Part shown: piece by piece, positions 1-8,369 of the stretch | How positions within the stretch are numbered: the first letter of the stretch is position 1 | Layout of the letters: every line of letters starts with the position of its first letter | Assembly (NCBI GenBank): GCA_039920745.1 | Contig: JBDSDD010000055.1 | Span: 1-64,000 of the forward strand | Source of the DNA: Scleromatobacter sp039920745 | GTDB lineage: Bacteria > Pseudomonadota > Gammaproteobacteria > Burkholderiales > Burkholderiaceae_C | Length of the DNA stretch: 64,000 bases | Direction of reading: 5' to 3' | Translations under genes and position numbers: made by a program | Notes under the pieces: model-generated | The model's database searches: none | Told to the model about the DNA's origin: nothing | What the model saw: only the letters and a program-made list of their open reading frames with translations

Positions 1-253
1 AGATCAGCACATGGTCGCCCGGCTTGAAGCTGGTGACAGCGGCACCGACCGAATCGATCACGCCGACGCCTTCGTGCCCGAGGACGGTGCCTGGCTTGCA
101 GGTGGCGACGTCGCCCTTGAGGATGTGCAGGTCGGTGCCGCAGATCGTGGTGCGCGTGATGCGCACGACCGCGTCACCGGGCATCGAGATGACCGGCTTG
201 GCGCGATCTTCGATGTTCTTGCGGCCGGGGCCGTTGTAGACGAGGGCTTGCAT
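1..253 (-). CDS. Zinc-dependent alcohol dehydrogenase, N-terminal part (cut by window edge)
   Basis: The reverse strand from 253 reads MQALVYNGPGRKNIEDRAKP and continues in frame to the window edge, so only about 84 residues are visible. The segment around CGTDLH supplies the catalytic-zinc cysteine of the GroES-like domain and GHEGVG is the usual glycine-rich zinc-ADH motif, so this is a medium-chain zinc alcohol dehydrogenase. Substrate cannot be told; threonine dehydrogenase-like and alcohol-forming relatives share these motifs. It lies 42 bp after pntB in the same direction and is probably the last gene of the operon that starts with the aldehyde dehydrogenase. An ADH plus aldehyde dehydrogenase plus transhydrogenase set suggests NAD(P)H balancing during fermentation or low respiration (inference). 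Confidence 0.85.
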   Translation of the reverse strand, partial: MQALVYNGPGRKNIEDRAKPVISMPGDAVVRITRTTICGTDLHILKGDVATCKPGTVLGHEGVGVIDSVGAAVTSFKPGDHVLI

Positions 254-295
254 GTCAGTGTCCTTGGTGAGTTGAGAAATCGAGTGCAATGCCGC

Positions 296-1747
296 TCAGG
301 CCGCCACGGGCAGGCCCAGGCTCTTGACGGCTTCGATCATCTGCACGAGCACGGCCTGGGCATCGCCGTAGACCATGCTGCAGTTGTCGGCGTAGAACAG
401 CGTGTTGACGACGCCTGCGTAGCCCTTGCCTTCGCCGCGCTTGACCACGAAGACCTTCTTGGCCTTGTCGGCGTCGAGAATGGGCATGCCGAAGATCGGC
501 GACGACTTGTCGGTGCGTGCCGCGGGGTTCACCACGTCGTTGGCGCCAATGATCAGCGCGACGTCGGTGTCCGGGAAATCGCCGTTGATGTCTTCCAGCT
601 GGGAGATCATGTCGTAGGGGACGCCGGCTTCGGCCAACAGCACGTCCATCTGTCCGGGCATGCGTCCGGCCACCGGGTGCACCGCGAACCGCACGCGAAC
701 GCCGCCCGCCTGCAGCAGCTTGACGTACTCGAACAGCTTCTGCTGACCTTGCGCCACGGCAAGGCCGTAACCCGGCACGATGATCACGGAGTTCGCGTAG
801 CGCATCGCGATCCCCGCATCGCCGGGGGCCATGGGCTTGAGTTCGCCTCGGATGGCGCCTTGCTTGTGGCCAGGTGCCACGCCGAAGTGGGTGAAGACGA
901 CATTGCTCACGGAACGGTTCATCGCACGCGCCATCAACAAGGTCAGCAACAGGCCAGCGGCGCCCACCACCATGCCGGCGATCATCAGCGCCGGGTTCTG
1001 CAGCACGTAGCCTTCAAGGCCCACGGCGAGGCCGGTGAACGCGTTGTAGATCGAGATCACCACCGGCATGTCGGCACCGCCGATCGGCAGGGTCATCAAC
1101 ACGCCGAAGACGAGGGCGCAGCCGAAGAACGCGTAGATCAGCGTCGGCAGCGCGACGACGGGCTCGGCGAGGCCGGTCGCGATGCCCACGATCCAGCCGC
1201 CAAGCGACAGCGTGGCCGCCATCGCGACGCCGTTGATCGCCTGCTGGCCCTTCACGCGCAGCGGCCGCTCGATCACGCCGTCCAGCTTCGCCCAGGCGAT
1301 CAATGATCCGGACAGCGATATCGCACCGATGAGCGCGCCCGCCAGCGTCACGATCAGTGCCGTATAGCCCGTCACCTTGGCGCCGAACAGTTCGATTGCG
1401 GCGATGGCCGCCGCTGCGCCGCCGCCTGCGCCGTTGTACAGCGCCACCATCTGCGGCATCGATGTCATGGCCACGGTGCGGCCGCTCCACCAGGCGATGC
1501 CGCCCCCCAGCGCGAGTGCGAGCAGGGCCAGGCCGATGTTGACGCCCAGGTGCGGTCGCGCCGCTGCGTCGACGTTCAGCACGATCAGGAAGCTGGCGAC
1601 CACGACGACCACCATGCCGACGCCGGCCACGCGAATGCCCGACGGGGCGGTGACTGGCGACGACATGCGCAGCAGGCCGAACAGCAACAGAGAGGCGGCG
1701 ACCAGGCCCGCCGCGCCGATCACCAGGGCAGGGAATGACGGGAGCAT
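296..1747 (-). CDS. pntB: NAD(P)+ transhydrogenase subunit beta
   Basis: This is the beta subunit of the proton-translocating membrane transhydrogenase, which moves hydride between NADH and NADP+ driven by proton flow. At 483 residues it has the normal family length. Residues 1 to about 265 form a string of hydrophobic helices (domain II). The C-terminal NADP(H)-binding domain III shows VPGYGLAVAQ, the loop GANDVVNPAA and the conserved YADNCSMVYGDA end. It begins one base after the stop of pntAB, so the two are certainly cotranscribed. With pntAA and pntAB it makes a complete three-chain enzyme of the split-alpha type common in proteobacteria other than enterics. Confidence 0.97.
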   Translation of the reverse strand: MLPSFPALVIGAAGLVAASLLLFGLLRMSSPVTAPSGIRVAGVGMVVVVVASFLIVLNVDAAARPHLGVNIGLALLALALGGGIAWWSGRTVAMTSMPQMVALYNGAGGGAAAAIAAIELFGAKVTGYTALIVTLAGALIGAISLSGSLIAWAKLDGVIERPLRVKGQQAINGVAMAATLSLGGWIVGIATGLAEPVVALPTLIYAFFGCALVFGVLMTLPIGGADMPVVISIYNAFTGLAVGLEGYVLQNPALMIAGMVVGAAGLLLTLLMARAMNRSVSNVVFTHFGVAPGHKQGAIRGELKPMAPGDAGIAMRYANSVIIVPGYGLAVAQGQQKLFEYVKLLQAGGVRVRFAVHPVAGRMPGQMDVLLAEAGVPYDMISQLEDINGDFPDTDVALIIGANDVVNPAARTDKSSPIFGMPILDADKAKKVFVVKRGEGKGYAGVVNTLFYADNCSMVYGDAQAVLVQMIEAVKSLGLPVAA

Positions 1748-1748
1748 C

Positions 1749-2108
1749 TCAGTGCTTCTTCGCGTGCAGGTGTTTCACGCGCGCCGATCGGTTGTCGTGG
1801 CCCGCCGCCTTGTGGTCGCTGGTCTGGAACATGGCCAGCATGCGATCCGTGACGGCATAGCCGCCGGCCGCATTGCCCGCACCCAGCAAGACGGCGAAGA
1901 AGCCGATCACCTGCTGTTGCACCGTGCTCGCGCCAAGCAGCGCGTAGAGCCCGCCGACGACGACGATGCCATGGACGAAGTTCGATCCCGACATCAACGG
2001 CGTGTGCAGGATCGCCGGCACGCGGCCGATGATCACCCAGCCCGCGAAAGCGGCGAGCACGAAGATATAGAGGGCGACGAGCCCGTCGATGGCGATGGCG
2101 TTTTGCAT
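1749..2108 (-). CDS. pntAB: NAD(P)+ transhydrogenase subunit alpha, membrane part
   Basis: A 119-residue membrane protein with three to four hydrophobic helices (for example LVALYIFVLAAFAGWVIIG and the segment around QVIGFFAVLLGAGNAAGGY). It corresponds to the membrane C-terminal part of the alpha subunit, which is a separate chain in this organism. It contributes to the proton channel of domain II together with PntB. The tail after about residue 95 is unusually basic and histidine-rich (KHLHAKKH). It sits 21 bp after pntAA and 1 bp before pntB, so the three genes form one translation cluster. Confidence 0.95.
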   Translation of the reverse strand: MQNAIAIDGLVALYIFVLAAFAGWVIIGRVPAILHTPLMSGSNFVHGIVVVGGLYALLGASTVQQQVIGFFAVLLGAGNAAGGYAVTDRMLAMFQTSDHKAAGHDNRSARVKHLHAKKH

Positions 2109-2129
2109 GGGGATTCCGGTGGATGTCGT

Positions 2130-3305
2130 TCAGCCGGCCTTGACGGCGGCGGCGTGCCTGCGCTTCGTCGGCGTCGCGAGTGGGGCAGGGGACGGATGCG
2201 AGTCGGGCCCGTCCATTCGTTTTCCGGCATGGGTCAACGCCGTCTGCGCCAGCACCTGGTCGCTCCAGTCGATCTCGATCACGTTTTCCTTGAGCATCAG
2301 CGCGAGCAGGTTGAAGACGTTCTTTGCGTAGAGTTCGCTGGCATCCGAACCGAGTAGTGACGGCACGTTCAACGGTGCAGCGATCGTCACGCCGCCGACC
2401 TGCGCTGTCCTGCCTGGCTGGGTGTCGTCGCAGTTGCCACCGCCTTCTGCGGACAGGTCCACGATCACCGCGCCGGCCTTCATGCGCGCGACTTGGGCGT
2501 GGCTGATCAGCTTGGGCGACGGTTTGCCGGGAATGGCGGCGGTGGTGACGACGAGGTCGGCCTGCTGCAGATGCTGGGTGAGAACCTCGGCGACGTCGGC
2601 CTGTTCTTCGACGCTGAGGGCGCGCGCGTAGCCGCCTTCGCCGCGCGCATCCACGCCGGTCTCGACGAATGTCGCGCCGAGCGAGCGCGCCTGTTCGGCT
2701 GTCTCGGGCCGCACGTCGTGGCCTTGCACCACCGCGCCCAGCCGATGCGCCGTCGCGATCGCCTCGAGCCCGGCCACGCCGAGGCCCATCACCAGAACGC
2801 GAGCCGGCCCGATCGCGCCGGCGGCCGTCGTCATCTTGGGCAGCATGCGGCGCATCAGCGTGGCGCCGAGCTGCACCGCGTAGTAGCCGGCGAGTGCCGA
2901 CTGGCTCGACAGCGCGTCCATCGCCTGCGCGCGCGTGATGCGCGGCACGCGCTCCATCGCGAAGCAGGTGATGCGCTTGTCGACGAGGCACTGGACCAGC
3001 GCCGGCTCCTTGTCCGCGTAGACGAAGCAGATCAGCAGCGCGCCTGGCTTCATCGTTTCGACGACGTCCAGGTTCGGCGCCTGCACCGCCAGGACGACGT
3101 CCGCATTGCGCAGCATCGCGTCCCGGTCCGTGCTGATGGTCACGTCCGCGAAATCCGCGTCCATGAGGTGCAGGCTGCGACCGGCGCCGGCCTGCACATG
3201 GAGCCGGGCACCCAGCTTGACCAGCCGGGCAACCAGCGACGGCACGAGCGCCACCCGGCCCTCGTGGGCGCGGGTCTCGGCCAGCACGGCGACGTTGACA
3301 TACAT
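2130..3305 (-). CDS. pntAA: NAD(P)+ transhydrogenase subunit alpha, NAD-binding part
   Basis: The soluble domain I chain of transhydrogenase, which binds NAD(H). It opens with the family pattern VAVLAETRAHEGRVAL and carries the Rossmann motif VMGLGVAGLEAI near residue 165-176, followed by the conserved DVRPETAEQARSLGA segment. I chose the ATG at 3305 because GAGG lies seven bases before it; a GTG at 3311 would add two residues. Length (391) fits the family. The last 35 residues (after VLAQTALTHAG) are proline- and lysine-rich and low in complexity, probably a linker. It follows the aldehyde dehydrogenase stop by only a few bases, so both belong to one operon. Confidence 0.95.
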   Translation of the reverse strand: MYVNVAVLAETRAHEGRVALVPSLVARLVKLGARLHVQAGAGRSLHLMDADFADVTISTDRDAMLRNADVVLAVQAPNLDVVETMKPGALLICFVYADKEPALVQCLVDKRITCFAMERVPRITRAQAMDALSSQSALAGYYAVQLGATLMRRMLPKMTTAAGAIGPARVLVMGLGVAGLEAIATAHRLGAVVQGHDVRPETAEQARSLGATFVETGVDARGEGGYARALSVEEQADVAEVLTQHLQQADLVVTTAAIPGKPSPKLISHAQVARMKAGAVIVDLSAEGGGNCDDTQPGRTAQVGGVTIAAPLNVPSLLGSDASELYAKNVFNLLALMLKENVIEIDWSDQVLAQTALTHAGKRMDGPDSHPSPAPLATPTKRRHAAAVKAG

Positions 3306-3314
3306 CGTCACGCC

Positions 3315-4697
3315 TCAGGCGGGAGCGTGGAAGTCGCCGCTGCGCACGAGCTTCTTGTTCACGAACTCATGGATGCCCATGTTGCCCAGTTCGCGCCCGT
3401 AGCCCGAGTTCTTGATGCCGCCGAACGGCAACTCCGCGTCCGACCAGTCGATGTTGTTGATGAACATCATGCCGGTGTCGACACGGCTGGCCACGCGCTT
3501 GCCGCGTTCGATGTCCTGCGTGAACACCGAGCCGCCGAGGCCGAAGTCGGAATCGTTGGCGAGCGCGATCGCCGCGGCTTCGTCCTTGACGCGGTAGAAC
3601 GACACGACCGGACCGAAGAACTCGTCGCGGAAGGCCGGGTTGCCGGGCGCGATGTCGGTGAGGATCGTCGTCTGCATGAACGAGCCTGGCCGATCGATGC
3701 GCTTGCCACCCATCACCAGCTTCGCGCCGTGCGCGACGGCGCTGTCGACCTGCTTGATCAACTGCAGCAAGGCCGCTTCCGATGACAGCGGGCCGTGCGT
3801 CGTCTTCTTGTCCATCGGGTCCCCCGGCTTCAGAGCCGACAGCGCCGTCTTGAACTGTTCGAGGAACTTGTCGGCGATGGACTCCTGGACGATGAAGCGC
3901 TTGGCCGCGCAGCAGGTCTGGCCGCCGTTGTACATGCGTCCCCACACGGCCCACGGGACCGTGCGTTCAAGGTCGGCATCCTCGAGCACGATGAACGCAT
4001 CGCTGCCGCCCAGCTCCATCGACGTCTTCTTGAGCATCTGGCCGGCGCGTCCCGCGATGCTGCGTCCGGCTTCCACGCTGCCGGTCAGCGCGACGCCCTT
4101 GATGCGCGGGTCATCGATGACCTTGTTGGCCTGCTCGTGCGAGATCAGCAGGTTGGTGTACGCACCCAGCGGGGCGCCGGCATCGAGCAGCAGCTTCTCG
4201 AACGCGATCGCGCACTGCGGCACGCAGCCGGCATGCTTGACGACGAGCACGTTGCCGGCCATCAGCTGCGGCCCGGCCACGCGGGCGAGCTGGTAGTACG
4301 GGAAGTTCCACGGCTCGACGCAGAACAGCACGCCGAACGGATGGCTTTCCATGTGCGCCTCGCCGCGCTGCGGGTGCAGCTTCACGGGCGCGAGGAAGGA
4401 CTCGCCGTGCTGCGCGTAGTACGACAGGATGTCCGCGCTGAAATTGACCTCGCCGCGCGCCTCTTCGATGCGCTTGCCCATTTCCAGTGTCTCCAGCCGC
4501 GCGAAGTCGTCCACGTGCGCGCGCATCAGCACGGCCGCGCGGCTCAAGACGGCGGCGCGATCGGCATGGCTGGTGTGCCTCCAGGTCTGGAAGCAACTCT
4601 CGGCGGTGGCGATGGACTTCTCGAGCTGCGCGGCACTCAGGTGCTCGAAGCTCTTGAGTACCTTGCCGGTGTTCGGGTCGATGCTTTGGTAGGACAT
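3315..4697 (-). CDS. NAD(P)-dependent succinate-semialdehyde-type aldehyde dehydrogenase
   Basis: A 460-residue aldehyde dehydrogenase with the substrate-entry motif VEPWNFPYYQLARV, catalytic glutamate in MELGGSDAFIV (about residue 228) and catalytic cysteine in NGGQTCCAAKRF (about residue 261). The N-terminus SYQSIDPNTGKVLKSFEHLS matches the short succinate-semialdehyde dehydrogenase group found in beta- and gammaproteobacteria. It oxidises an aldehyde to the acid with NAD(P)+. The ATG at 4697 has GAAGGAG seven bases upstream, although the frame stays open to 4979. It is the first gene of an operon that continues through pntAA-pntAB-pntB to the zinc ADH, and it is divergent from aspT. A Crp-type site precedes it. 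Confidence 0.92.
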   Translation of the reverse strand: MSYQSIDPNTGKVLKSFEHLSAAQLEKSIATAESCFQTWRHTSHADRAAVLSRAAVLMRAHVDDFARLETLEMGKRIEEARGEVNFSADILSYYAQHGESFLAPVKLHPQRGEAHMESHPFGVLFCVEPWNFPYYQLARVAGPQLMAGNVLVVKHAGCVPQCAIAFEKLLLDAGAPLGAYTNLLISHEQANKVIDDPRIKGVALTGSVEAGRSIAGRAGQMLKKTSMELGGSDAFIVLEDADLERTVPWAVWGRMYNGGQTCCAAKRFIVQESIADKFLEQFKTALSALKPGDPMDKKTTHGPLSSEAALLQLIKQVDSAVAHGAKLVMGGKRIDRPGSFMQTTILTDIAPGNPAFRDEFFGPVVSFYRVKDEAAAIALANDSDFGLGGSVFTQDIERGKRVASRVDTGMMFINNIDWSDAELPFGGIKNSGYGRELGNMGIHEFVNKKLVRSGDFHAPA

Positions 4698-4785
4698 GGA
4701 GTCTCCTTCGGGGATGACACGGACGGGCCGCGCAGGCTGGACAGCGAAGCGGTACGTGATGCAAGGGCCGCGCTTTCGATGCTTC

Positions 4786-4828
4786 ACAGTGCGCGCACTG
4801 GTGGGCAAGGTCTGTGCGTTGACGAACG
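4786..4828 (-). promoter_or_regulatory. Crp/Fnr-type promoter of the aldehyde dehydrogenase-pnt operon (site B)
   Basis: The repeat, read on the minus strand, is CGTTCG-TCAA-CGCACA followed by GAC (plus-strand 4813-4828). After a gap of exactly 21 bp comes CACTGT (4791-4786), a possible -10 hexamer with A and T at the key second and sixth positions. That predicts transcription start near 4779 and an 82-base leader before the aldehyde dehydrogenase ATG. The promoter-proximal half is the strong one, as at most sibling sites. The protein that binds is not shown by the sequence; the two Crp/Fnr genes in this window are the obvious candidates. Confidence 0.65.
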
Positions 4829-4881
4829 CAGGCGCCGTGTCGAAGTGCAAAGAAGGCGGCGCCGCGAATGGCGCGGCGCCA

Positions 4882-4924
4882 TGTGCGCCATCGCACAGAC
4901 ATCCTCCCGAACGATCCGCACGAT
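4882..4924 (+). promoter_or_regulatory. Crp/Fnr-type promoter of aspT-aspD (site A, perfect repeat)
   Basis: TGTGCGCCATCGCACA (4882-4897) is a perfect 6-4-6 inverted repeat, the best copy in the window, continued by GAC. Exactly 21 bp later CACGAT (4919-4924) could be the -10, giving a start near 4931 and a 60-base leader to aspT. The site lies between two divergent operons, each with its own properly oriented copy, so both directions are likely controlled by the same protein. Confidence 0.72.
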
Positions 4925-4990
4925 TCAGGCCTTCGTCGCGCGACCCGCGGACAGCCGCCGCTGGACCCGTTCTGGCCACCCGAAAGACTC

Positions 4991-6700
4991 ATGGAACTCC
5001 TGCATCACCTGTTCGCAGCCGAGCCTCTGCTCGCGCTGTTTCTCACGATCTGCCTGGGCTACCTGGTCGGTCGCCTCAAGGTCGGCAGCTTCACGCTCGG
5101 CGGCATCGCCGGGACGCTGCTTGTCGGCGTCGTGATCGGACAGCTCGGCGTCAGCATCAACCCGGGCATCAAGGCCATCTTCTTCGCGCTGTTCATCTAC
5201 GCCGTCGGCTTCCAGGGGGGGCCGCAGTTCTTCCACGCGCTCAACCGGCGCTCGCTGAACCAGTTGGCGTCGGCCTTCGTGATGTGCGCCACGGGCCTGG
5301 TGTGTGTGTTGCTGGCGGCCTGGGCGTTCGACCTCGACCGCGGCCTGGCTGCGGGTCTTGCGGCCGGGGGCCTGACGCAGTCCGCGATCATCGGCACCGC
5401 AGGTGATGCGCTCGCGCGGTTGGGCTTGTCGCCGGAACTGACGAAGACGATGCAGACCAACGTGGCGGTCGGCTATGCGGTCTGCTACATCTTCGGCTCG
5501 CTCGGCCCGATCCTGATGGTGACCTGGTTCCTGCCGATGGTGATGAAGTGGGACATCCGCGCGGAGGCCGTGAAGCTGGCGGCCTCGATGTCCGGCGGGA
5601 AGCCGGAACTCGATCCGGGGCAGTTCGACGCGATCGGCGCCGTCGATACGCGGATCTACGCGATCGCGGCCAGCAGTTCGGCGGTCGGCAAGACGACGCT
5701 TGCGCTCGACGACGAGATGTCGGACGCCTCGGTCGAAGCCATCCTGCGCGACGGCAAGTCCCTGGAGATCAGCGACACGACGCCGATCTGCGCCGGCGAC
5801 CGCTTGGCGATCACCGGGATGCCGGCTGTCCTTGAGAGCCTCGCCATCAAGCTGGGACGCGAGGTCGATGCGCCCGCCGGAATGCGGCTCATCCAGGAGA
5901 GCCGCGAACTCGTGCTCACCAACCGCGCCTTGAGCCACCGTACCGTCGGCGACATCCATGACAGCGCGAACGCTGCGACGCGCCACGGCGTCTTCCTGAC
6001 GCTGGTCAGGCGCATGGGCATCGAACTGCCGATCGTGAGCAAGCTGGAATTGCACCGCGGCGACGAGCTTCATTTCATCGGCAGCCCGCGCGATCTCGAT
6101 CGCGTGCAGGGCAAGATCGGCTACAAGATCTCCGCCGCCGCGGCGACCGACTTCGTCTTCTTCAGCATCGGCATGCTGGTGGGCATGCTCATCGGGATGA
6201 TCCAGTTCAGGCTGGCAGGGATTCCCATCTCCATCGGCAGCGGCGGAGGTTGCCTGCTGTCGGGCCTGTTCTTCGGCTGGTTGCGCAGCGTGCACCCGAG
6301 TTTCGCCGCGCTGCCGATCGGCGCGTCCACGTTCCTGCGTGATTTCGGGCTCGCGGTCTTCGTCGGCATCGTGGGCATCTCGGCGGGCCCGCAGGCGCTC
6401 GTCGCGATCCAGAAATCCGGGCTGACGCTCCTGATGCTCGGAGTCTGCGTCACGCTGATCCCGCAGGTCGTCACGTTCTTCTTCTCGTACTTCGTGCTGC
6501 GCATCCGCAACCCGATCGAGGCGCTCGCCTGCGTGGCCGGTGGACGCAGTGCGAACCCGGCGTTTGCAGCGCTGCTGGCCAAGGCCGGCAATGCGACGCC
6601 GGTCGTCGCCTTCACGGTGACCTATGCCGTGGCCAATGTCTTCCTGACCCTTTGGGGGCCCGTGATCGTCGGCATCGTCAAGACGAACGCCGGCCACTGA
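4991..6700 (+). CDS. aspT: Aspartate:alanine exchanger
   Basis: A 569-residue inner-membrane antiporter of the AspT/YidE family. It has about five hydrophobic helices at the N-terminus (from LLALFLTICLGYLVG), a central cytosolic part of two RCK_C/TrkA-C-like modules (about residues 205-375), and a second hydrophobic half (from DFVFFSIGMLVGMLIGM). Imported aspartate is exchanged for alanine made by decarboxylation, so one exchange cycle exports charge and consumes an internal proton. This generates proton-motive force. The next gene, 28 bp on, encodes aspartate 4-decarboxylase, which makes the assignment firm. The ATG at 4991 is chosen because the residues before it do not resemble the family. 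Confidence 0.93.
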   Translation: MELLHHLFAAEPLLALFLTICLGYLVGRLKVGSFTLGGIAGTLLVGVVIGQLGVSINPGIKAIFFALFIYAVGFQGGPQFFHALNRRSLNQLASAFVMCATGLVCVLLAAWAFDLDRGLAAGLAAGGLTQSAIIGTAGDALARLGLSPELTKTMQTNVAVGYAVCYIFGSLGPILMVTWFLPMVMKWDIRAEAVKLAASMSGGKPELDPGQFDAIGAVDTRIYAIAASSSAVGKTTLALDDEMSDASVEAILRDGKSLEISDTTPICAGDRLAITGMPAVLESLAIKLGREVDAPAGMRLIQESRELVLTNRALSHRTVGDIHDSANAATRHGVFLTLVRRMGIELPIVSKLELHRGDELHFIGSPRDLDRVQGKIGYKISAAAATDFVFFSIGMLVGMLIGMIQFRLAGIPISIGSGGGCLLSGLFFGWLRSVHPSFAALPIGASTFLRDFGLAVFVGIVGISAGPQALVAIQKSGLTLLMLGVCVTLIPQVVTFFFSYFVLRIRNPIEALACVAGGRSANPAFAALLAKAGNATPVVAFTVTYAVANVFLTLWGPVIVGIVKTNAGH

Positions 6701-6728
6701 TCCCACCGCCTTTCACCGGAACTCCCTC

Positions 6729-8330
6729 ATGACAGGACCCGACTACCGCCAGCTCGCTTCCCTCAGCCCGTTCGAACTCAAGGACAGGCTCATCGCGGTT
6801 GCCAGCTCGGACGCCCAGCGATTGATGCTCAACGCCGGGCGCGGCAACCCGAACTTCCTCGCGACGCTGCCCCGGTGGGCGTTTCTCTCGCTCGGCGACT
6901 TCTCGATGCGCGAGGCAGAGCGTTCGTACTCCTACCTGGACAGCGGCTTCGGTGGCCTTCCCGAGGCCGAAGGCATCGTCCAGCGATTTGGCGCCTATGC
7001 GACCGCACACCGCGCGACTGACGGCGTACGCTTCCTGCGCTCGGCGCTGTCCTACGTGAAGGATCAACTCGGGTTAGACCAGGAAGGCTTCCTGTTCGAG
7101 ATGGTGAGTGCTTTCCTCGGCTGCAACTACCCGACTCCGCCGCGCATGCTGGTGCACGTCGAGGAGATCGTGAAGGCCTACCTGCGCCAGGAGATGTTCG
7201 GCACCGTGGCGCCAAGCGGCGACTTCTCGGTGTTCGCCACCGAAGGCGGCACCGCCGCCATGACCTACATCTTCCAGAGCCTGCGCGTCAATCGCCTGAT
7301 CGCGCCAGGAGACAAGATCGCGATCTCCACGCCGATCTTCTCGCCCTACCTGGAGATCCCGACGCTGGCCGAATACGCGCTGGAGATTGTCGACATCCGC
7401 ATGGACGAGCATGCCGACTGGCAGCTGCCTCAGGCCGAGATCGACAAGCTCCTGGACCCGGCCATCAAGGTCTTCTGTCTCGTCAACCCGAGCAACCCGC
7501 CGTCGACCAAGCTGTCCGACGGCGTGCTCGACCAGCTGGCACGGCTCGTGAGCGAGAAGCGGCCCGACCTGATGATCGTCACTGACGACGTCTACGGCAC
7601 CTTCGCCGACGACTTCGTGTCGCTGTTCGCCAAGTGTCCGCGCAACACGCTGTGCGTCTATTCATTCTCGAAATTCTTCGGTGCCACCGGCTGGCGTCTT
7701 GGTGCGATCGCGCTGCACGCGGACAACGTGTTCGACGCGTCGTTGGCCAAGCTTCCAGACATGGCCTTGCTCGAGCTCGATCGACGCTACGCCACGCTGA
7801 CGACCGAGCCGCGAGCGCTGGGCTTCCTCGATCGCCTGGTCGCGGACAGTCGCGCCGTCGCGTTGAACCACACCGCTGGCCTGTCGGTGCCGCAGCAATT
7901 GCAGATGGCGCTGTTCGCGCTCAACGGCCTGATGGATCGCGAACACCGCTACAAGGCGGGCGCGAAGCAGCTGGTGCGCAACCGCTATCGAACGCTCTTC
8001 ACGGCGATGGGTGTCGCACCGTCGCATGCGCCGAACGACGTCGACTACTACACGCTGATCGACCTGCAGGAGATCGGCGGAAAGCTGTATGGCGCGGCGT
8101 TCGCGGCCTGGTTCGTCGAGCAGGACCTGGGCACGCGCTTCCTGTTCCGGCTGGCCGAGGAAACCGGCGTGGTGCTGTTGCCGGGCAACGGGTTCGAGGT
8201 GGTGAATACGTCCGCCCGCGTCTCGCTGGCCAACCTCACCGAGTTCGAGTACGCGGCGATCGGCCGCTTCACGCGCCAGGTGCTCGACGAATACCACGCC
8301 GATTTCGAGGCGATCGCGACGACGCGCTGA
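6729..8330 (+). CDS. aspD: Aspartate 4-decarboxylase (bifunctional aspartate aminotransferase)
   Basis: A 533-residue fold-type I PLP enzyme that converts L-aspartate to L-alanine and CO2. The PLP lysine lies in YSFSKFFGATGWRLGAI (about residue 315), and the family-typical opening LLNAGRGNPNFLATLPRWAF and FCLVNPSNPPS are present. Length matches the dodecameric AspD enzymes. Decarboxylation uses a cytoplasmic proton, so with AspT it forms a two-component proton-motive metabolic cycle. The gene follows aspT in one operon and ends just before a hairpin shared with gnd on the other strand. Confidence 0.95.
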   Translation: MTGPDYRQLASLSPFELKDRLIAVASSDAQRLMLNAGRGNPNFLATLPRWAFLSLGDFSMREAERSYSYLDSGFGGLPEAEGIVQRFGAYATAHRATDGVRFLRSALSYVKDQLGLDQEGFLFEMVSAFLGCNYPTPPRMLVHVEEIVKAYLRQEMFGTVAPSGDFSVFATEGGTAAMTYIFQSLRVNRLIAPGDKIAISTPIFSPYLEIPTLAEYALEIVDIRMDEHADWQLPQAEIDKLLDPAIKVFCLVNPSNPPSTKLSDGVLDQLARLVSEKRPDLMIVTDDVYGTFADDFVSLFAKCPRNTLCVYSFSKFFGATGWRLGAIALHADNVFDASLAKLPDMALLELDRRYATLTTEPRALGFLDRLVADSRAVALNHTAGLSVPQQLQMALFALNGLMDREHRYKAGAKQLVRNRYRTLFTAMGVAPSHAPNDVDYYTLIDLQEIGGKLYGAAFAAWFVEQDLGTRFLFRLAEETGVVLLPGNGFEVVNTSARVSLANLTEFEYAAIGRFTRQVLDEYHADFEAIATTR

Positions 8331-8336
8331 TCGCCG

Positions 8337-8362
8337 GCGGACTCCGGCGCGCCGCAGTCCGC
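8337..8362. terminator. Possible bidirectional terminator hairpin between aspD and gnd
   Basis: GCGGACT (8337-8343) and AGTCCGC (8356-8362) form a perfect 7-bp stem around a GC-rich 12-base loop that can itself pair. It lies between two convergent stop codons (8330 and 8370). There is no T-run on either side, so it may work only with help or not at all. Confidence 0.4.
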
Positions 8363-8369
8363 ATGCGGC

